From an uncultured Alistipes sp. (GTDB lineage: Bacteria > Bacteroidota > Bacteroidia > Bacteroidales > Rikenellaceae), in contig CALUMM010000008.1 in the NCBI GenBank assembly GCA_944321755.1, positions 1 to 61,710 of the forward strand: a DNA stretch of 61,710 nt, read 5' to 3'. Within the stretch, counting starts at the first letter, position 1. Every line of letters begins with the position of its first letter. A program made the position numbers and the translations under genes. Below are positions 6,768-15,965 of this stretch, piece by piece. The notes under the pieces were generated by a model, which did no database searches, was not told where the DNA came from, and saw only the letters and a program-made list of their open reading frames with translations.

Positions 6768-8516
6768 TCAGAAGTTGGCCTTGATGCCCACGGTGACACT
6801 GGCACCCAGTTCGGGATAGCGCGCAAAGTCGTAAAGCCGCTGGTTGACGAGATTGCGGCCCTCGGCGAAGAGCGTCACGCGATGCGAAACCCGCCAGTCG
6901 AAATGGGCCCGCAAGTCCACCGTAAAGGGGACCTTGAAGGCCGGCAGGTAGCTGACTCCATCGGAAAACAGATAGTCGAGCGTCGTCCAGCTGCGTTCGT
7001 TCTCCATGCGGGCCTCGACCCCGAACGAGACCTTGCGTCCGGTGTAGGTCACCCCGACATTCCCGACGAACGACGCCTCGCCGTTGTCCCAGTCGGACTC
7101 GACGTTGTAGAAGCGGCCGTGCACCCCGAGGTCGAACATCAGCGAACTCAGCGGTCGGAACTCGATCTCGCCGTTGAACGACGTCACAGTCTGACGCCCC
7201 AACTGCGGGATAAAGGTCGAGGCGAAGGTTTCGTATTCGCCGTCCGCCCCCGAGCGTTCGAGGAGTGTCGCCCAGAAGAGGCGGTGGTCCTGCACCGAGA
7301 ATCCGGCGTAGACCCGGTAGGCGAAACGTTTGCTCCACAGCGTGCCGTTCAGACCCGCCCGGAAGTTGTAGTCTACGGAGCTCTTGTCGAGCCACGTCCC
7401 GGGCGCCACGTAGGGATTTGCGGCGGTCAGCGCGCGGAAATCATTCGGACGGACCGTTCCGTCGGCCTCGAAGAAGGGTTTCAGGCCCGGCGTCCCGAGG
7501 TTGAAGTCCAGGCGTGCAAAGGGGATGAAGTAGTCGCCCGTTTCGGTCAGCGCCTCGGGTTCGCCCGGCGTTTCGACCCGGTCGTGGTAGTAGTCGGCAC
7601 CGACTTCGAGCCCGACAACCCCGCCCGCAAACCGATAGCGCAGCGAGGCCCGGATCAACTGCTGCCAGTAGCCCGACAGCCACTGCTGCCCTCCGAAGGC
7701 ATCGTAACCGATTCCCAGCGAGAAACTGCTGCGTCCAAAACCCTTGGCAATCCGCCCCTCGGCTCCGATATTCAACTGACGACCCTTCTCTCCCTCCCCG
7801 GGTCGGTCGGAGTGGTCGAAGAAGAGGTCGCCGTGCAGCCCCACTTCGAAATTCACCCGCGAAAGGTCCTGGAAATCATCGCCGAAGCGCACCGACAGGG
7901 CCGCATCGCCGTAGTCGTTCATCCCCCCGATGCCGAGCGCCCGGAACGACTCCTCCGGCAGGTCCGGATCGGTCGTATAGCTTCCGTAGCGGTGGTACAT
8001 CCGGTTGTCGTAGGAGAGCTCACCTTCGAGAACATGCTTGCCGAGGTACTTCCCCGCCGCAATCCCGGCCCGGTTGTACATCCGCGTGGAGTTGTTCTTC
8101 ACGTCGATCTCGTTGGCGATCTTCGAATAGCGGCCCTCGTGGTTGACGTATCCGATCACGTAGCCCGTCGAGGGGTTCTGCGTCGTGGCGTAGAAGTCCA
8201 AGACCGAGTTGAGCGGATAGCCCGCCCCGACCTTCACATAGAAGGGCAGCGGACGGTTGAACTCCCAATAGGTGACCGTCGCCGGACGGATCGGGCGCGT
8301 CGTGAGCGTCGTGCGCAGCGACAGCGGCGTCACCGTATAGTCGATCTCGGGCCGCATCCGCGTCGTATCGGTCATGTCGGGCTCCACGGCCAGTTTCAAG
8401 GCGCTCTCCACCTTCGGGACGTAGGCTTTCGTCACCTCGACCCGTTTCTCGACCTGTGCCGCAACCAGCTGCGGCAGCACTGCCGCACAGGCGGCTATCA
8501 TCCACAATCTTTTCAT
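6768..8516 (-). CDS. Outer-membrane beta-barrel protein, TonB-receptor-like without plug
   Basis: 582 residues. A signal peptide (1-20) is followed by a short linker and then alternating amphipathic strands to a C-terminal phenylalanine ('VTVGIKANF'), the usual beta-barrel end signal. 'FAEGRNLVNQRLYDFARYPELG' near the C-terminus resembles the last strands of TonB-dependent receptors, yet there is no plug domain and no carboxypeptidase-like domain. The gene begins 2 bp after the stop of the TPR gene, so the two are almost certainly one operon and probably one machine. It may be an outer-membrane channel or assembly partner of the TPR protein. Function is unknown. Confidence 0.75.
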   Translation of the reverse strand: MKRLWMIAACAAVLPQLVAAQVEKRVEVTKAYVPKVESALKLAVEPDMTDTTRMRPEIDYTVTPLSLRTTLTTRPIRPATVTYWEFNRPLPFYVKVGAGYPLNSVLDFYATTQNPSTGYVIGYVNHEGRYSKIANEIDVKNNSTRMYNRAGIAAGKYLGKHVLEGELSYDNRMYHRYGSYTTDPDLPEESFRALGIGGMNDYGDAALSVRFGDDFQDLSRVNFEVGLHGDLFFDHSDRPGEGEKGRQLNIGAEGRIAKGFGRSSFSLGIGYDAFGGQQWLSGYWQQLIRASLRYRFAGGVVGLEVGADYYHDRVETPGEPEALTETGDYFIPFARLDFNLGTPGLKPFFEADGTVRPNDFRALTAANPYVAPGTWLDKSSVDYNFRAGLNGTLWSKRFAYRVYAGFSVQDHRLFWATLLERSGADGEYETFASTFIPQLGRQTVTSFNGEIEFRPLSSLMFDLGVHGRFYNVESDWDNGEASFVGNVGVTYTGRKVSFGVEARMENERSWTTLDYLFSDGVSYLPAFKVPFTVDLRAHFDWRVSHRVTLFAEGRNLVNQRLYDFARYPELGASVTVGIKANF

Positions 8517-8518
8517 GG

Positions 8519-11497
8519 TCAGTTGAGTTTTGCGATTCGCGCCTTGGCCTCCTCCACGATTCCGTCATCGGCGGGCGAGTAGCCGTCGGCCACACTCTGC
8601 CACGTGGCCCGGGCCTGGAACGTGTCGCCCTTGCGGACGTAGACCTCGCCCAGCAGCAGGTAGGCCTTGGCCAGCCAGTAGGGTTGCGGATCCCGCTCCG
8701 AGAAGGCGAAGACCTCCTGTTCGGTACGATCCAGCGCCCCCTCGGCGAACATCGCCTCGATCACGCGGTAGGCGGCCTCGGAACCCTCCTTCGTGCGCAC
8801 CTCCGCGGCCAGTTCGCGGTAGAGGCGCCCGGCCCCCTCCGTATCGCCCGCTTCGCGGAGCTGCGTGGCCAGGGCGTATTTCGATTCGCGCAGGGCCACC
8901 GTCCCGGCATCCTTGCAGGCCGCAACGTCGGCGGCCATCGCGGCGATCTTCGACGCATCGCCCCCGGCCACCGTGGCCCGCACGTAACCCGTCATGGCAT
9001 CCTCACGCCCGGTCCGGCTCGGCGCGGCATCGTACAGCCGCCGGTAGGCCCTCGCCGACTCGTCCCAGCGCTGCTCCTCGAAGGTTATCTCGGCGAGTTT
9101 CTCCAGCACCGGGACCGTATATTGCGTCGTACCCTGCTCGGCCAGCTCCGTGAGGGTCTCGATCGCCCGCTCGCGGTCGTCCGCCACGAGGTAGCAGTCG
9201 CTCAGGTAGTAGAGCGCATCGGTGCGGTAGGAGCCCTTCGGGTAGTTTTCGATATAGCTGTCCAGCGCCCGTGTCGCCGCCTCCCGGTCGCCGTCGAGGT
9301 AGAGTTTCCGCGCCGCGGCAAACGACAGCGAGTCGCGCGACAGCGCCGTCAGGTCGCTCTCCACCCCCGCCTTGGCGGCGTAGTCGAAGTAGGCGTCGGC
9401 ATCGCCCTGCGAGACGTAGATCTCCCGGATGCTCTGCATCGCATCCCGGGCCTCGGAGGATTGCGGGGCCGACCCCACCACGCGGTCGTAGCAGGCCAGC
9501 GACTTCTGCTTGTCCCCGAGGTTCAGGTAGGCCAGACCCAGGTCCGACCACGCCTGCATGACGCGCGGCGACGAGGGGTATTTCGCCACGAAGCGCTCCA
9601 GCTGGGCGGCACCCTCGGCGTATTTCTCCTGGGCGATATAGCTGCGGCCCAACTCGTAGGAGGCCTCGTCGGCATAGTCGCCGCCCGCCGCCTCGATCTG
9701 ACGCAGGGCCTGCTGTTTCTGCTCCGTGCGCCCCAGGATGCCGAGCGTCACGGCCCGCTTGTACTGGGCGTACTCCTTCTCGGGGGTTCCCAGCGCAATG
9801 GCCCGGTCATACTCCCCGACCGCCTCCTCGAAGCGCCGGTCCGCATAGGCCACGTCGCCCAGCCGGTTCAGGGCATCGGCCCGGTAGCGATCGCGCGGGG
9901 CATAGGACTCCAGGAATTTGCGGAACGACGCCCCGGCCTGTTCGGGATCGTTGCGGTCGAAGGCGCAGTAACCCAGGTTGTACCATGCCAGCGCATATTC
10001 GCGCTCGCTGCGCGGCGCACGCTTCAGGTAGGCGTTGTACTTCGCGGCCGCCACGGCGTAATCCCCCTCGGCAAAGGCGATCTCCCCCTGCCAGAAGGTG
10101 CTCAACGCCGTATATTTGGGGCTGATGTTCGCCGACTGCGACTCGGCGAAGCACGCCCGGGCCGCCCGCAGGTCACCCGCCTTGCAGGCCTCCAGCCCGC
10201 GGAAATAGGCGATCTTCTGCAGCGCCGCACGGATCTCCGCATCACCCGAAGGCATCGACTTGATGGCCCGGTAGGCGGCATCGTAGTCGCGGGAGTTGTA
10301 GTAGGCCGCAATGAGCAGCGTCCGCGCCTCGGGCGTGCGCGGCGACGCAGGGTAACGTTCGATATAGCGGGTCAGGACGTTGATCGCCCCGTTGAAGGCC
10401 CCGCCGCCCAGTTCGTACTGCAGTTTGGCGTAGTTGAAGAGCGCATCCTCGGCCACCGCGGCATCCAGCGACTCGTCCGCAGCCATCGCAAAGGCCTGCA
10501 TCGCCCGCTCCTTGTCCCCGGCCCGCAGGTAGCAGTCGGCCAGGTGGTAGGAGGCGTTCTGCGTCAGCGCATCCTCGGCGCCGCACGCCTTGCGCAGCCA
10601 TTCGGCCGCCTCGTCGTAACGCGCCGTGCGGTAGAGCGAGAAGCCCTCCAGGTAGCAGGCGTCGCGGTCCATCTCCCCGCCCGCACTCCGGTAGGCGGCC
10701 AGGTGCTCCAGCGTGCGGTTGAAATCCTCCAGCCGGAACCACGACTCGGCAATCACCCGTTCCAGCTCGGCACGCCGCTCCGGAACGGCCTTTCGGGCCA
10801 GTTCGTCGCCGTGCTCCACGACGTAGCGGTAGTTGCCCTCGCGGAACTCGATCTGAAGCAGGTAGTAGGGAACCAGCGCCCCGTAGGCGTCGCTCCGTTT
10901 CAGCGCCTCGAAACCCTGCTTGGCCCGGGCATAGCGGCCCTCGGCATAGTCGATATAGGAGAGGTAATAGCGTGCATGGTCGGCGTATTCGCTGCGGCTG
11001 CCGATGCGGTCGAAATGTTCATAGGCCGCCTTGTAGTCGCCCTCCGTGAACTCGACATAGCCCATGCGGATGTCGTACTGTTCGCGGCGCGGCGCACTCA
11101 GGGCGTTGTAGTTGGTGCGCTCGAAGGCCTCGCGGGCCCTGGGCATGTTCCCCGCGGCGCAGTAGAACGAGCCGAGCGAGAAGCGCACGTCGTTGGCATA
11201 GACCGATTCGGGATAGCGGTTTTCGAATTCGCGCAGGGCCGCTTCGGCATCGGCGCTGCCCAGCTCCACGGCGCAGGCCGCCAGGTAGTATTCGATCTTC
11301 TGCGAGAGCAGACGGTCCGCAGGTTCGAGCGCCTCGCGGGCCCGCAGCAACTCGTGGCGGGCATCGCTCCAGCGGCCGTAGCCGAACAGGTCGCGGGCCC
11401 GCCGCACAAGGGTTTCGGGATCGGAATCCGCGGCCCGCACAACGGGCAGCGAGAGCGTAAACGCCACTATCAGCGTCAGGATCCGGGATTTTCGCAT
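8519..11497 (-). CDS. Large periplasmic/outer-membrane tetratricopeptide repeat protein
   Basis: 992 residues from the ATG at 11497; an ATG at 11506 adds three. A signal peptide (MRKSRILTLIVAF... to about residue 23) precedes a mature chain made almost wholly of TPR/Sel-like helix pairs. Recurring blocks include 'RYPASPRTPEA', 'KYPSSPRVMQA', 'NYPKGSYRTDALYYLSDCY' and 'YSPADDGIVEEA', a spacing typical of outer-membrane TPR proteins. More than twenty repeats are likely. It probably acts as a protein-protein scaffold at the periplasmic face of the outer membrane with the barrel protein encoded 2 bp downstream. It has its own promoter about 120 bp upstream. Confidence 0.85.
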   Translation of the reverse strand: MRKSRILTLIVAFTLSLPVVRAADSDPETLVRRARDLFGYGRWSDARHELLRAREALEPADRLLSQKIEYYLAACAVELGSADAEAALREFENRYPESVYANDVRFSLGSFYCAAGNMPRAREAFERTNYNALSAPRREQYDIRMGYVEFTEGDYKAAYEHFDRIGSRSEYADHARYYLSYIDYAEGRYARAKQGFEALKRSDAYGALVPYYLLQIEFREGNYRYVVEHGDELARKAVPERRAELERVIAESWFRLEDFNRTLEHLAAYRSAGGEMDRDACYLEGFSLYRTARYDEAAEWLRKACGAEDALTQNASYHLADCYLRAGDKERAMQAFAMAADESLDAAVAEDALFNYAKLQYELGGGAFNGAINVLTRYIERYPASPRTPEARTLLIAAYYNSRDYDAAYRAIKSMPSGDAEIRAALQKIAYFRGLEACKAGDLRAARACFAESQSANISPKYTALSTFWQGEIAFAEGDYAVAAAKYNAYLKRAPRSEREYALAWYNLGYCAFDRNDPEQAGASFRKFLESYAPRDRYRADALNRLGDVAYADRRFEEAVGEYDRAIALGTPEKEYAQYKRAVTLGILGRTEQKQQALRQIEAAGGDYADEASYELGRSYIAQEKYAEGAAQLERFVAKYPSSPRVMQAWSDLGLAYLNLGDKQKSLACYDRVVGSAPQSSEARDAMQSIREIYVSQGDADAYFDYAAKAGVESDLTALSRDSLSFAAARKLYLDGDREAATRALDSYIENYPKGSYRTDALYYLSDCYLVADDRERAIETLTELAEQGTTQYTVPVLEKLAEITFEEQRWDESARAYRRLYDAAPSRTGREDAMTGYVRATVAGGDASKIAAMAADVAACKDAGTVALRESKYALATQLREAGDTEGAGRLYRELAAEVRTKEGSEAAYRVIEAMFAEGALDRTEQEVFAFSERDPQPYWLAKAYLLLGEVYVRKGDTFQARATWQSVADGYSPADDGIVEEAKARIAKLN

Positions 11498-11620
11498 ACG
11501 CAACATCAATGGGTCAGAAACGGCGCCTCGGGAACCCCTGCGGCCCTGCGGACAAGCCTCCCAACCGGGATCCTCCACTCCGCAACGCCGGGCCGCACGC
11601 CCGAACGGCAAACAATCGGA

Positions 11621-11628
11621 CAAAGATA
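11621..11628 (-). promoter_or_regulatory. Candidate -7 element for the TPR/barrel operon
   Basis: TATCTTTG on the minus strand, a full TAnnTTTG match in a short AT-rich stretch between the TolC gene and the TPR gene. The implied leader is more than 100 nt. Confidence 0.6.
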
Positions 11629-11678
11629 ACAAATTTATTCGACAGCCCGCCGTTCAAGGAACGGAATTTGACCCCGGC

Positions 11679-12929
11679 TTATTGTTCGGGCCCCTGCACC
11701 GTGATGCGCCGGTAGTCCGAAACCGCTACCGCATAGTTGAAATGCGCCCGGATCGCATTCGTATAGAGCTGGATCCAGCTCAGCTGCGCCTGCAGCACGT
11801 CGAGAATCGTCGCAAGACCCTCGTTGTAGGAGTAGGTGCTGATCGAAAGGTTCTCCCCCGCAATGCGCAGGCTCTCTTCCGTGGCGTCGACCTGCGCTCG
11901 GCTCTGAACCAGCGCCGTCCAGCCGTTCATCTCCTCCCGCACGATATCGTCGCAGGACTGCGCCGCACTCCACTCCTGCTGCCGCTGCACGGCACGCGCC
12001 GCCCCGGTCGCACGGCGCCGTTCGCCCGCATGGAAGATCGGAACCGAAAGCTGCACGAAAACCGATCCGTCGAGCAGCGTCTTCCCGTCGCGGTTGGGCG
12101 TCGAGGGCTGCCACGAACCCCCCACCCCGACACTCACCTGCGGATTGAACGATGACCGAGCCACCCGCACGCCAACCGCCGCCTGCGCCGCACGCAACTG
12201 CGCCGCCGCATAGTCCGGACGCCGCTCCAGCGTCTCCGCAACCGGAATCCGCCGCGGCAGAGGCAGCGAATCCCGGATTCCCTGGGCCAGTGCGACCGGC
12301 TGCGCCGCATCCGTCCCGCGCAGGATGTTGAAGTTGTGCAGCGCCACCTCGCGGTTCTGCTCCACGCTCACCAGCGCATACTCCGCCTCGCTCAGCCGCG
12401 CGTCGATCATCAGCACGTCGCCCCTGGCGATGTAGCCCTCGGCGAAACGGCGGTCGACCACCTCCTTCAACGAGCGGATCAACGCCACGTATTCGTGCAT
12501 CGATTCGGCGTAGAGCTCCACGGCCGAGAGGCTCCAGTAGGCGTACTCGGCCGCATAGCGCACGTCGAGCCGCGAGAACTCCTCCTCGCAGAGCGCAATG
12601 TCGCAGCCCAGCGACGCCTGCTCGGCCGCAGCCCGCACCGAACCCCCGCCGTAGAGAGTCTGGACCAGTTGGGGCAGCACGCTGAACGTCCACGGCTCGA
12701 CCCCTTCGTAGCACCGGAACGTCCGCGTAAAGTTCCCGTCGAGCGAGAGCCGCGGCAGGTAGCCCGTGCGGGCCCGCCCCAGCTCCTCGGCTGCCGCGTC
12801 GCTCCTCGCCGCGGCGATCTTCAGCGCCCGGCTGTAGGCCGCAACGTCCGTGCGGTACTCCTCCAGGGTGGTCTGCCCGAAGAGCGGCAGCCCGATGGAC
12901 AGAAACAGAATCGACAACAGGGTTTTCAT
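11679..12929 (-). CDS. TolC-family outer-membrane efflux protein
   Basis: 416 residues with an N-terminal signal peptide (MKTLLSILFLSIGLPLFG). Two long alpha-helical repeats follow, of the outer-membrane efflux protein (OEP) type: 'RARTGYLPRLSLDGNF' in the first half and 'VARSSFNPQVSVGVGGSW' in the second are the equivalent strand entries. The tail 'YNEGLATILDVLQAQLSWIQLYTNAI' is a typical OEP ending. It would form the trimeric exit duct of the RND pump encoded just upstream. The ATG at 12929 overlaps nothing and lies 2 bp after the pump stop; an earlier in-frame TTG is ignored. Confidence 0.93.
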   Translation of the reverse strand: MKTLLSILFLSIGLPLFGQTTLEEYRTDVAAYSRALKIAAARSDAAAEELGRARTGYLPRLSLDGNFTRTFRCYEGVEPWTFSVLPQLVQTLYGGGSVRAAAEQASLGCDIALCEEEFSRLDVRYAAEYAYWSLSAVELYAESMHEYVALIRSLKEVVDRRFAEGYIARGDVLMIDARLSEAEYALVSVEQNREVALHNFNILRGTDAAQPVALAQGIRDSLPLPRRIPVAETLERRPDYAAAQLRAAQAAVGVRVARSSFNPQVSVGVGGSWQPSTPNRDGKTLLDGSVFVQLSVPIFHAGERRRATGAARAVQRQQEWSAAQSCDDIVREEMNGWTALVQSRAQVDATEESLRIAGENLSISTYSYNEGLATILDVLQAQLSWIQLYTNAIRAHFNYAVAVSDYRRITVQGPEQ

Positions 12930-12931
12930 GG

Positions 12932-15900
12932 TCAACGGATACGGTAAAAGAGGGCGTAAACAACGGGCAGCACGCAGATCGTCAGCAGCGTGGCAACCAG
13001 CAGCCCGCCCATGATCGTGGCGGCCATCGCCCCGAACATCGAATCGAACAGCAGCGGCAGCATCCCCAGGATGGTGGTTCCCGAGGCCATCACGACCGGG
13101 ACGATGCGGCTGCGCGTCGCCTCGATGAGCGCCTCGCGGGGCGTGCGGCCCGCCGTGCGCAGCAGGCCGATCTGCTCGACGAGCACCACGGCATTCTTGA
13201 TGTTCATGCCGATGAGCCCGAGCAGTCCGAGCAGCGAGAAGAAGTTGAAGACCTTGCCCGTCACAACCAGCCCGAGAACCACGCCGATGAAGATCAGCGG
13301 AAGCATCAGCAGAATCACCGCCGGGTCACGGTAGTTGCGGAAGAGGAGCAGCAGCACGATGAAAATCAGCACAAGGGTCAGCGGCAGGTAGCGGCCCAAC
13401 GCCGAATTCGACTCCTGCTGGCTCTCCTGTTCGCCGAAAATGCGCATCGTATAGCCTTCGGGGAGGATGATCGCCCGCCGCAGCGAGTCGTTCAGGGCGT
13501 TGAACAACCGGATGGTATTGACGCCGCGCTCCGGGTCGCACTGCGCCTTCATCACCCGCTGGCGGTCGAAGCGCCGGATCACACCCGGCCGGAAGTCGAA
13601 CCGGAAACCGTCGGTCGCCTGCTCGATCGAGAAGACCCGACCCGACGGGTTGAAGATCGGCAGCGCCTGCAGATTCGTCAGGTTGTAGGCCGCGATGTTC
13701 TCGTCCTTGAGCAGAATCGGCAGGAACTGATCCCCCTCGCGGTACTCGCCCAGCGGGTAGCCCTGCGTGGCAATCGTGATGCCGCGGGCCAGCTGGCTGC
13801 GCGTGATGCCGATCCGCTGGCCCTTCATCTGCGAGTAGAGCGGCAGCCACGTCGGGATGCGGTTGCCCCAGCTGTTGCGGATGTTCGTCGCACCGGGCGT
13901 CCTCCACATCACCGCCTCGGCCGCGGCCGTCAGGCGCCGCAGCGTGTCGGCATTCTCCCCGATGAAGCCGAATTCGATCGCCGCATCCGGCACGGGCGAG
14001 AGCTTGAAGAGCGACGAACGAAGCCATACGTCGGGAAACGACGCCGTGACCCAGGCGTTGAAACGCGCCTCGACGTCGGCCGTCGTGCGGCGGTCGTGCA
14101 GCTCGACCAGCAGGTTCCCGAAATTGGGGCGCTGCGACGTGCTGCCGCTCGCCAGGTAGTAGCGCGGCGGTGTGGAGCCGGCCGTCCACGAGACGCACTT
14201 CACCTCGGGCTGTTCGCGCAGCCAGCGGTCCATCGCCTCCAGGTTCCGCTGCGTCGCGCGGATATCGTAGCCCTCGGGCAGCAGCACGTCGGCCCGGAAG
14301 TAGGGTTTGTCGAGCGACGGGAAGAAGTTCTGCGGCAGGCGCCCCATCACGAAGAGCGATAACAGGAAGAGCCCCGTCACGGTGAGCAGGGTCATCCAGC
14401 GGTAGCGCAGCAGCGTCGCCAGCAGGCGGTCGAAGGCGCGGTAGAAGCGCGTATCGTAAGGGTCGCCCGCGGCCGGGGCGACACGCAGCATGGCATTGCC
14501 GAACAGCGGAGTCTGCGTCAGGGCCAGCACCCAGCTCAGCAGCAGCGAAAGCGCCAGCACGACAAACAGCGGCTTGACGATCTCGGCCACGGACGACGGC
14601 GCCAGATACAACGGCAGGAAGGAGAAGATGGCGATCAGCGTGGCGCCCAGAAGGCTCCAGCGCGGCGTCGTGGCCCCTTCGATGAAGGCCTGTCGGCGCG
14701 GGGTGCCGCGCAGCATCGCCTGACGGGCGTTGTCCGTGACGACAATGGCGTTGTCGACGAGCATCCCCATGGCGATGATGAACCCGGCGAGCGACGTGCG
14801 GTTCAGCCCCTCGCCGAGGAACTGCATCAGAAGCAGCGTCCCGCCGATCGAGAAGAGCAGCGAGCTCCCGATCAGCACCCCCGAGCGGAAGCCCATCACC
14901 AGCATGATCACCGCGATGACGATCGCCACCGACTCCGCAAGGTTCAGCAGGAAGGTCCGCGTCGCTTCGCGGGCGATGCGGTTCTCGGGGTAGAGCACCG
15001 TGAGCTCCAGACCCACGGGCATCCGGGCCGTCAGCGTCGAAAGCAGGGCGTCGATCCGCTCCCCGGCCTTCACCACGTCGACGCCCGCCTCGGTCGAGAT
15101 CCCGATCCCCACGGCCCGGCGCCCGTCGACCCGCATCAGCGTCCGGGGCGGCTCCATATAGCCGCGCTCGATCCGCGCCAGGTCGCCCAGGCGGTACTGC
15201 TTGCCCGCGGAGGAGATCAGCAGCTGGTTTTCCAGGTCGTCCAGATTCCGGTAGGTGCCCTCTTCGAGAATCCGCACCTGCAGCTCCCCGGCCCGTTTCT
15301 CGCCACTGTTGACAATGGCGTTCTGCTGGCCGATCGTCGCCACGATCGTCTCCGGGCGGATCGCAAAGTTCGCCAGCGCCGAAAGGCTCACGTAGACATT
15401 CACCACCGGAGTCTGCTCGCCGTAGAGGGTCACCTTCTGCACCCCGTCGACGGTCACCAGCGCCCGTTTCAGGCGCTGCGCCCAGTCGCGCAGCTCCGTC
15501 TCCGTGAAGCCCTCGTCGGCCGACAGCCCGTAGTAGATGCCATAGACGTCGCCGAAGTCGTCCGCCACGGTGATCGCCGAAGCCCCCGAAGGAAGTTGCG
15601 GCTGGATGTCCAGCGCCTTGCGCCGCAGTTCGTCCCACAACTGGGGAATCTCCCCGGAGCGGGTCCCCGGGTCCAGTTCGACCTGGATCTTCGAAAGCCC
15701 GTACCACGACTCCGAGGTGACCTTGTGCACGCGGCGCATCGACTGCACCTCGCGTTCGATCGGTTCGGTGACGAGCTCCTCGACCTCCTGCGGCGTGGCA
15801 CCCGGGTAGGAGCAGAGCAGCATCGCACTCTTGATGACGAAGGTCGAATCCTCCTTCTTGCCCAGGGTCGAGAAGCCCGCAATTCCCCCGGCCAGCAGCA

Positions 15901-15958
15901 GGAAGAGGAAAAAGCCGATCACACGGCCGTTGCGCAGCGAATATTCCGGAAGGTTCAT
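12932..15958 (-). CDS. RND-family efflux pump, inner-membrane permease
   Basis: 1008 residues of the AcrB/MdtB architecture: an N-terminal helix (residues about 13-30), a large porter loop, a central six-helix block, a second loop and a final six-helix block. Proton-relay positions can be seen: 'GMLVDNAIVV' carries the first conserved Asp while the second is Asn, and 'IGMNIKNAVVL' carries the TM10 Lys. The protein is a proton-driven exporter of hydrophobic compounds or, given the gut setting, perhaps bile salts; the substrate is inference. The order adaptor-pump-TolC with gaps of 7 and 2 bp marks a complete tripartite operon. No local repressor gene is present. Confidence 0.95.
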   Translation of the reverse strand: MNLPEYSLRNGRVIGFFLFLLLAGGIAGFSTLGKKEDSTFVIKSAMLLCSYPGATPQEVEELVTEPIEREVQSMRRVHKVTSESWYGLSKIQVELDPGTRSGEIPQLWDELRRKALDIQPQLPSGASAITVADDFGDVYGIYYGLSADEGFTETELRDWAQRLKRALVTVDGVQKVTLYGEQTPVVNVYVSLSALANFAIRPETIVATIGQQNAIVNSGEKRAGELQVRILEEGTYRNLDDLENQLLISSAGKQYRLGDLARIERGYMEPPRTLMRVDGRRAVGIGISTEAGVDVVKAGERIDALLSTLTARMPVGLELTVLYPENRIAREATRTFLLNLAESVAIVIAVIMLVMGFRSGVLIGSSLLFSIGGTLLLMQFLGEGLNRTSLAGFIIAMGMLVDNAIVVTDNARQAMLRGTPRRQAFIEGATTPRWSLLGATLIAIFSFLPLYLAPSSVAEIVKPLFVVLALSLLLSWVLALTQTPLFGNAMLRVAPAAGDPYDTRFYRAFDRLLATLLRYRWMTLLTVTGLFLLSLFVMGRLPQNFFPSLDKPYFRADVLLPEGYDIRATQRNLEAMDRWLREQPEVKCVSWTAGSTPPRYYLASGSTSQRPNFGNLLVELHDRRTTADVEARFNAWVTASFPDVWLRSSLFKLSPVPDAAIEFGFIGENADTLRRLTAAAEAVMWRTPGATNIRNSWGNRIPTWLPLYSQMKGQRIGITRSQLARGITIATQGYPLGEYREGDQFLPILLKDENIAAYNLTNLQALPIFNPSGRVFSIEQATDGFRFDFRPGVIRRFDRQRVMKAQCDPERGVNTIRLFNALNDSLRRAIILPEGYTMRIFGEQESQQESNSALGRYLPLTLVLIFIVLLLLFRNYRDPAVILLMLPLIFIGVVLGLVVTGKVFNFFSLLGLLGLIGMNIKNAVVLVEQIGLLRTAGRTPREALIEATRSRIVPVVMASGTTILGMLPLLFDSMFGAMAATIMGGLLVATLLTICVLPVVYALFYRIR

Positions 15959-15965
15959 GGCCGTA

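Noticed and set aside
8456-11629. A 1057-codon plus-strand frame over the TPR gene
   Set aside because: It is the antisense shadow of a GC-rich coding region: Arg/His/Gly-rich, with no signal peptide or domain, while the minus-strand frame has clear TPR repeats.
11498-11632. N-terminal extension of the TPR protein
   Set aside because: The extra 42-45 residues are charged, precede a good signal peptide and cross the likely leader; the start at 11497 (or 11506) is better.
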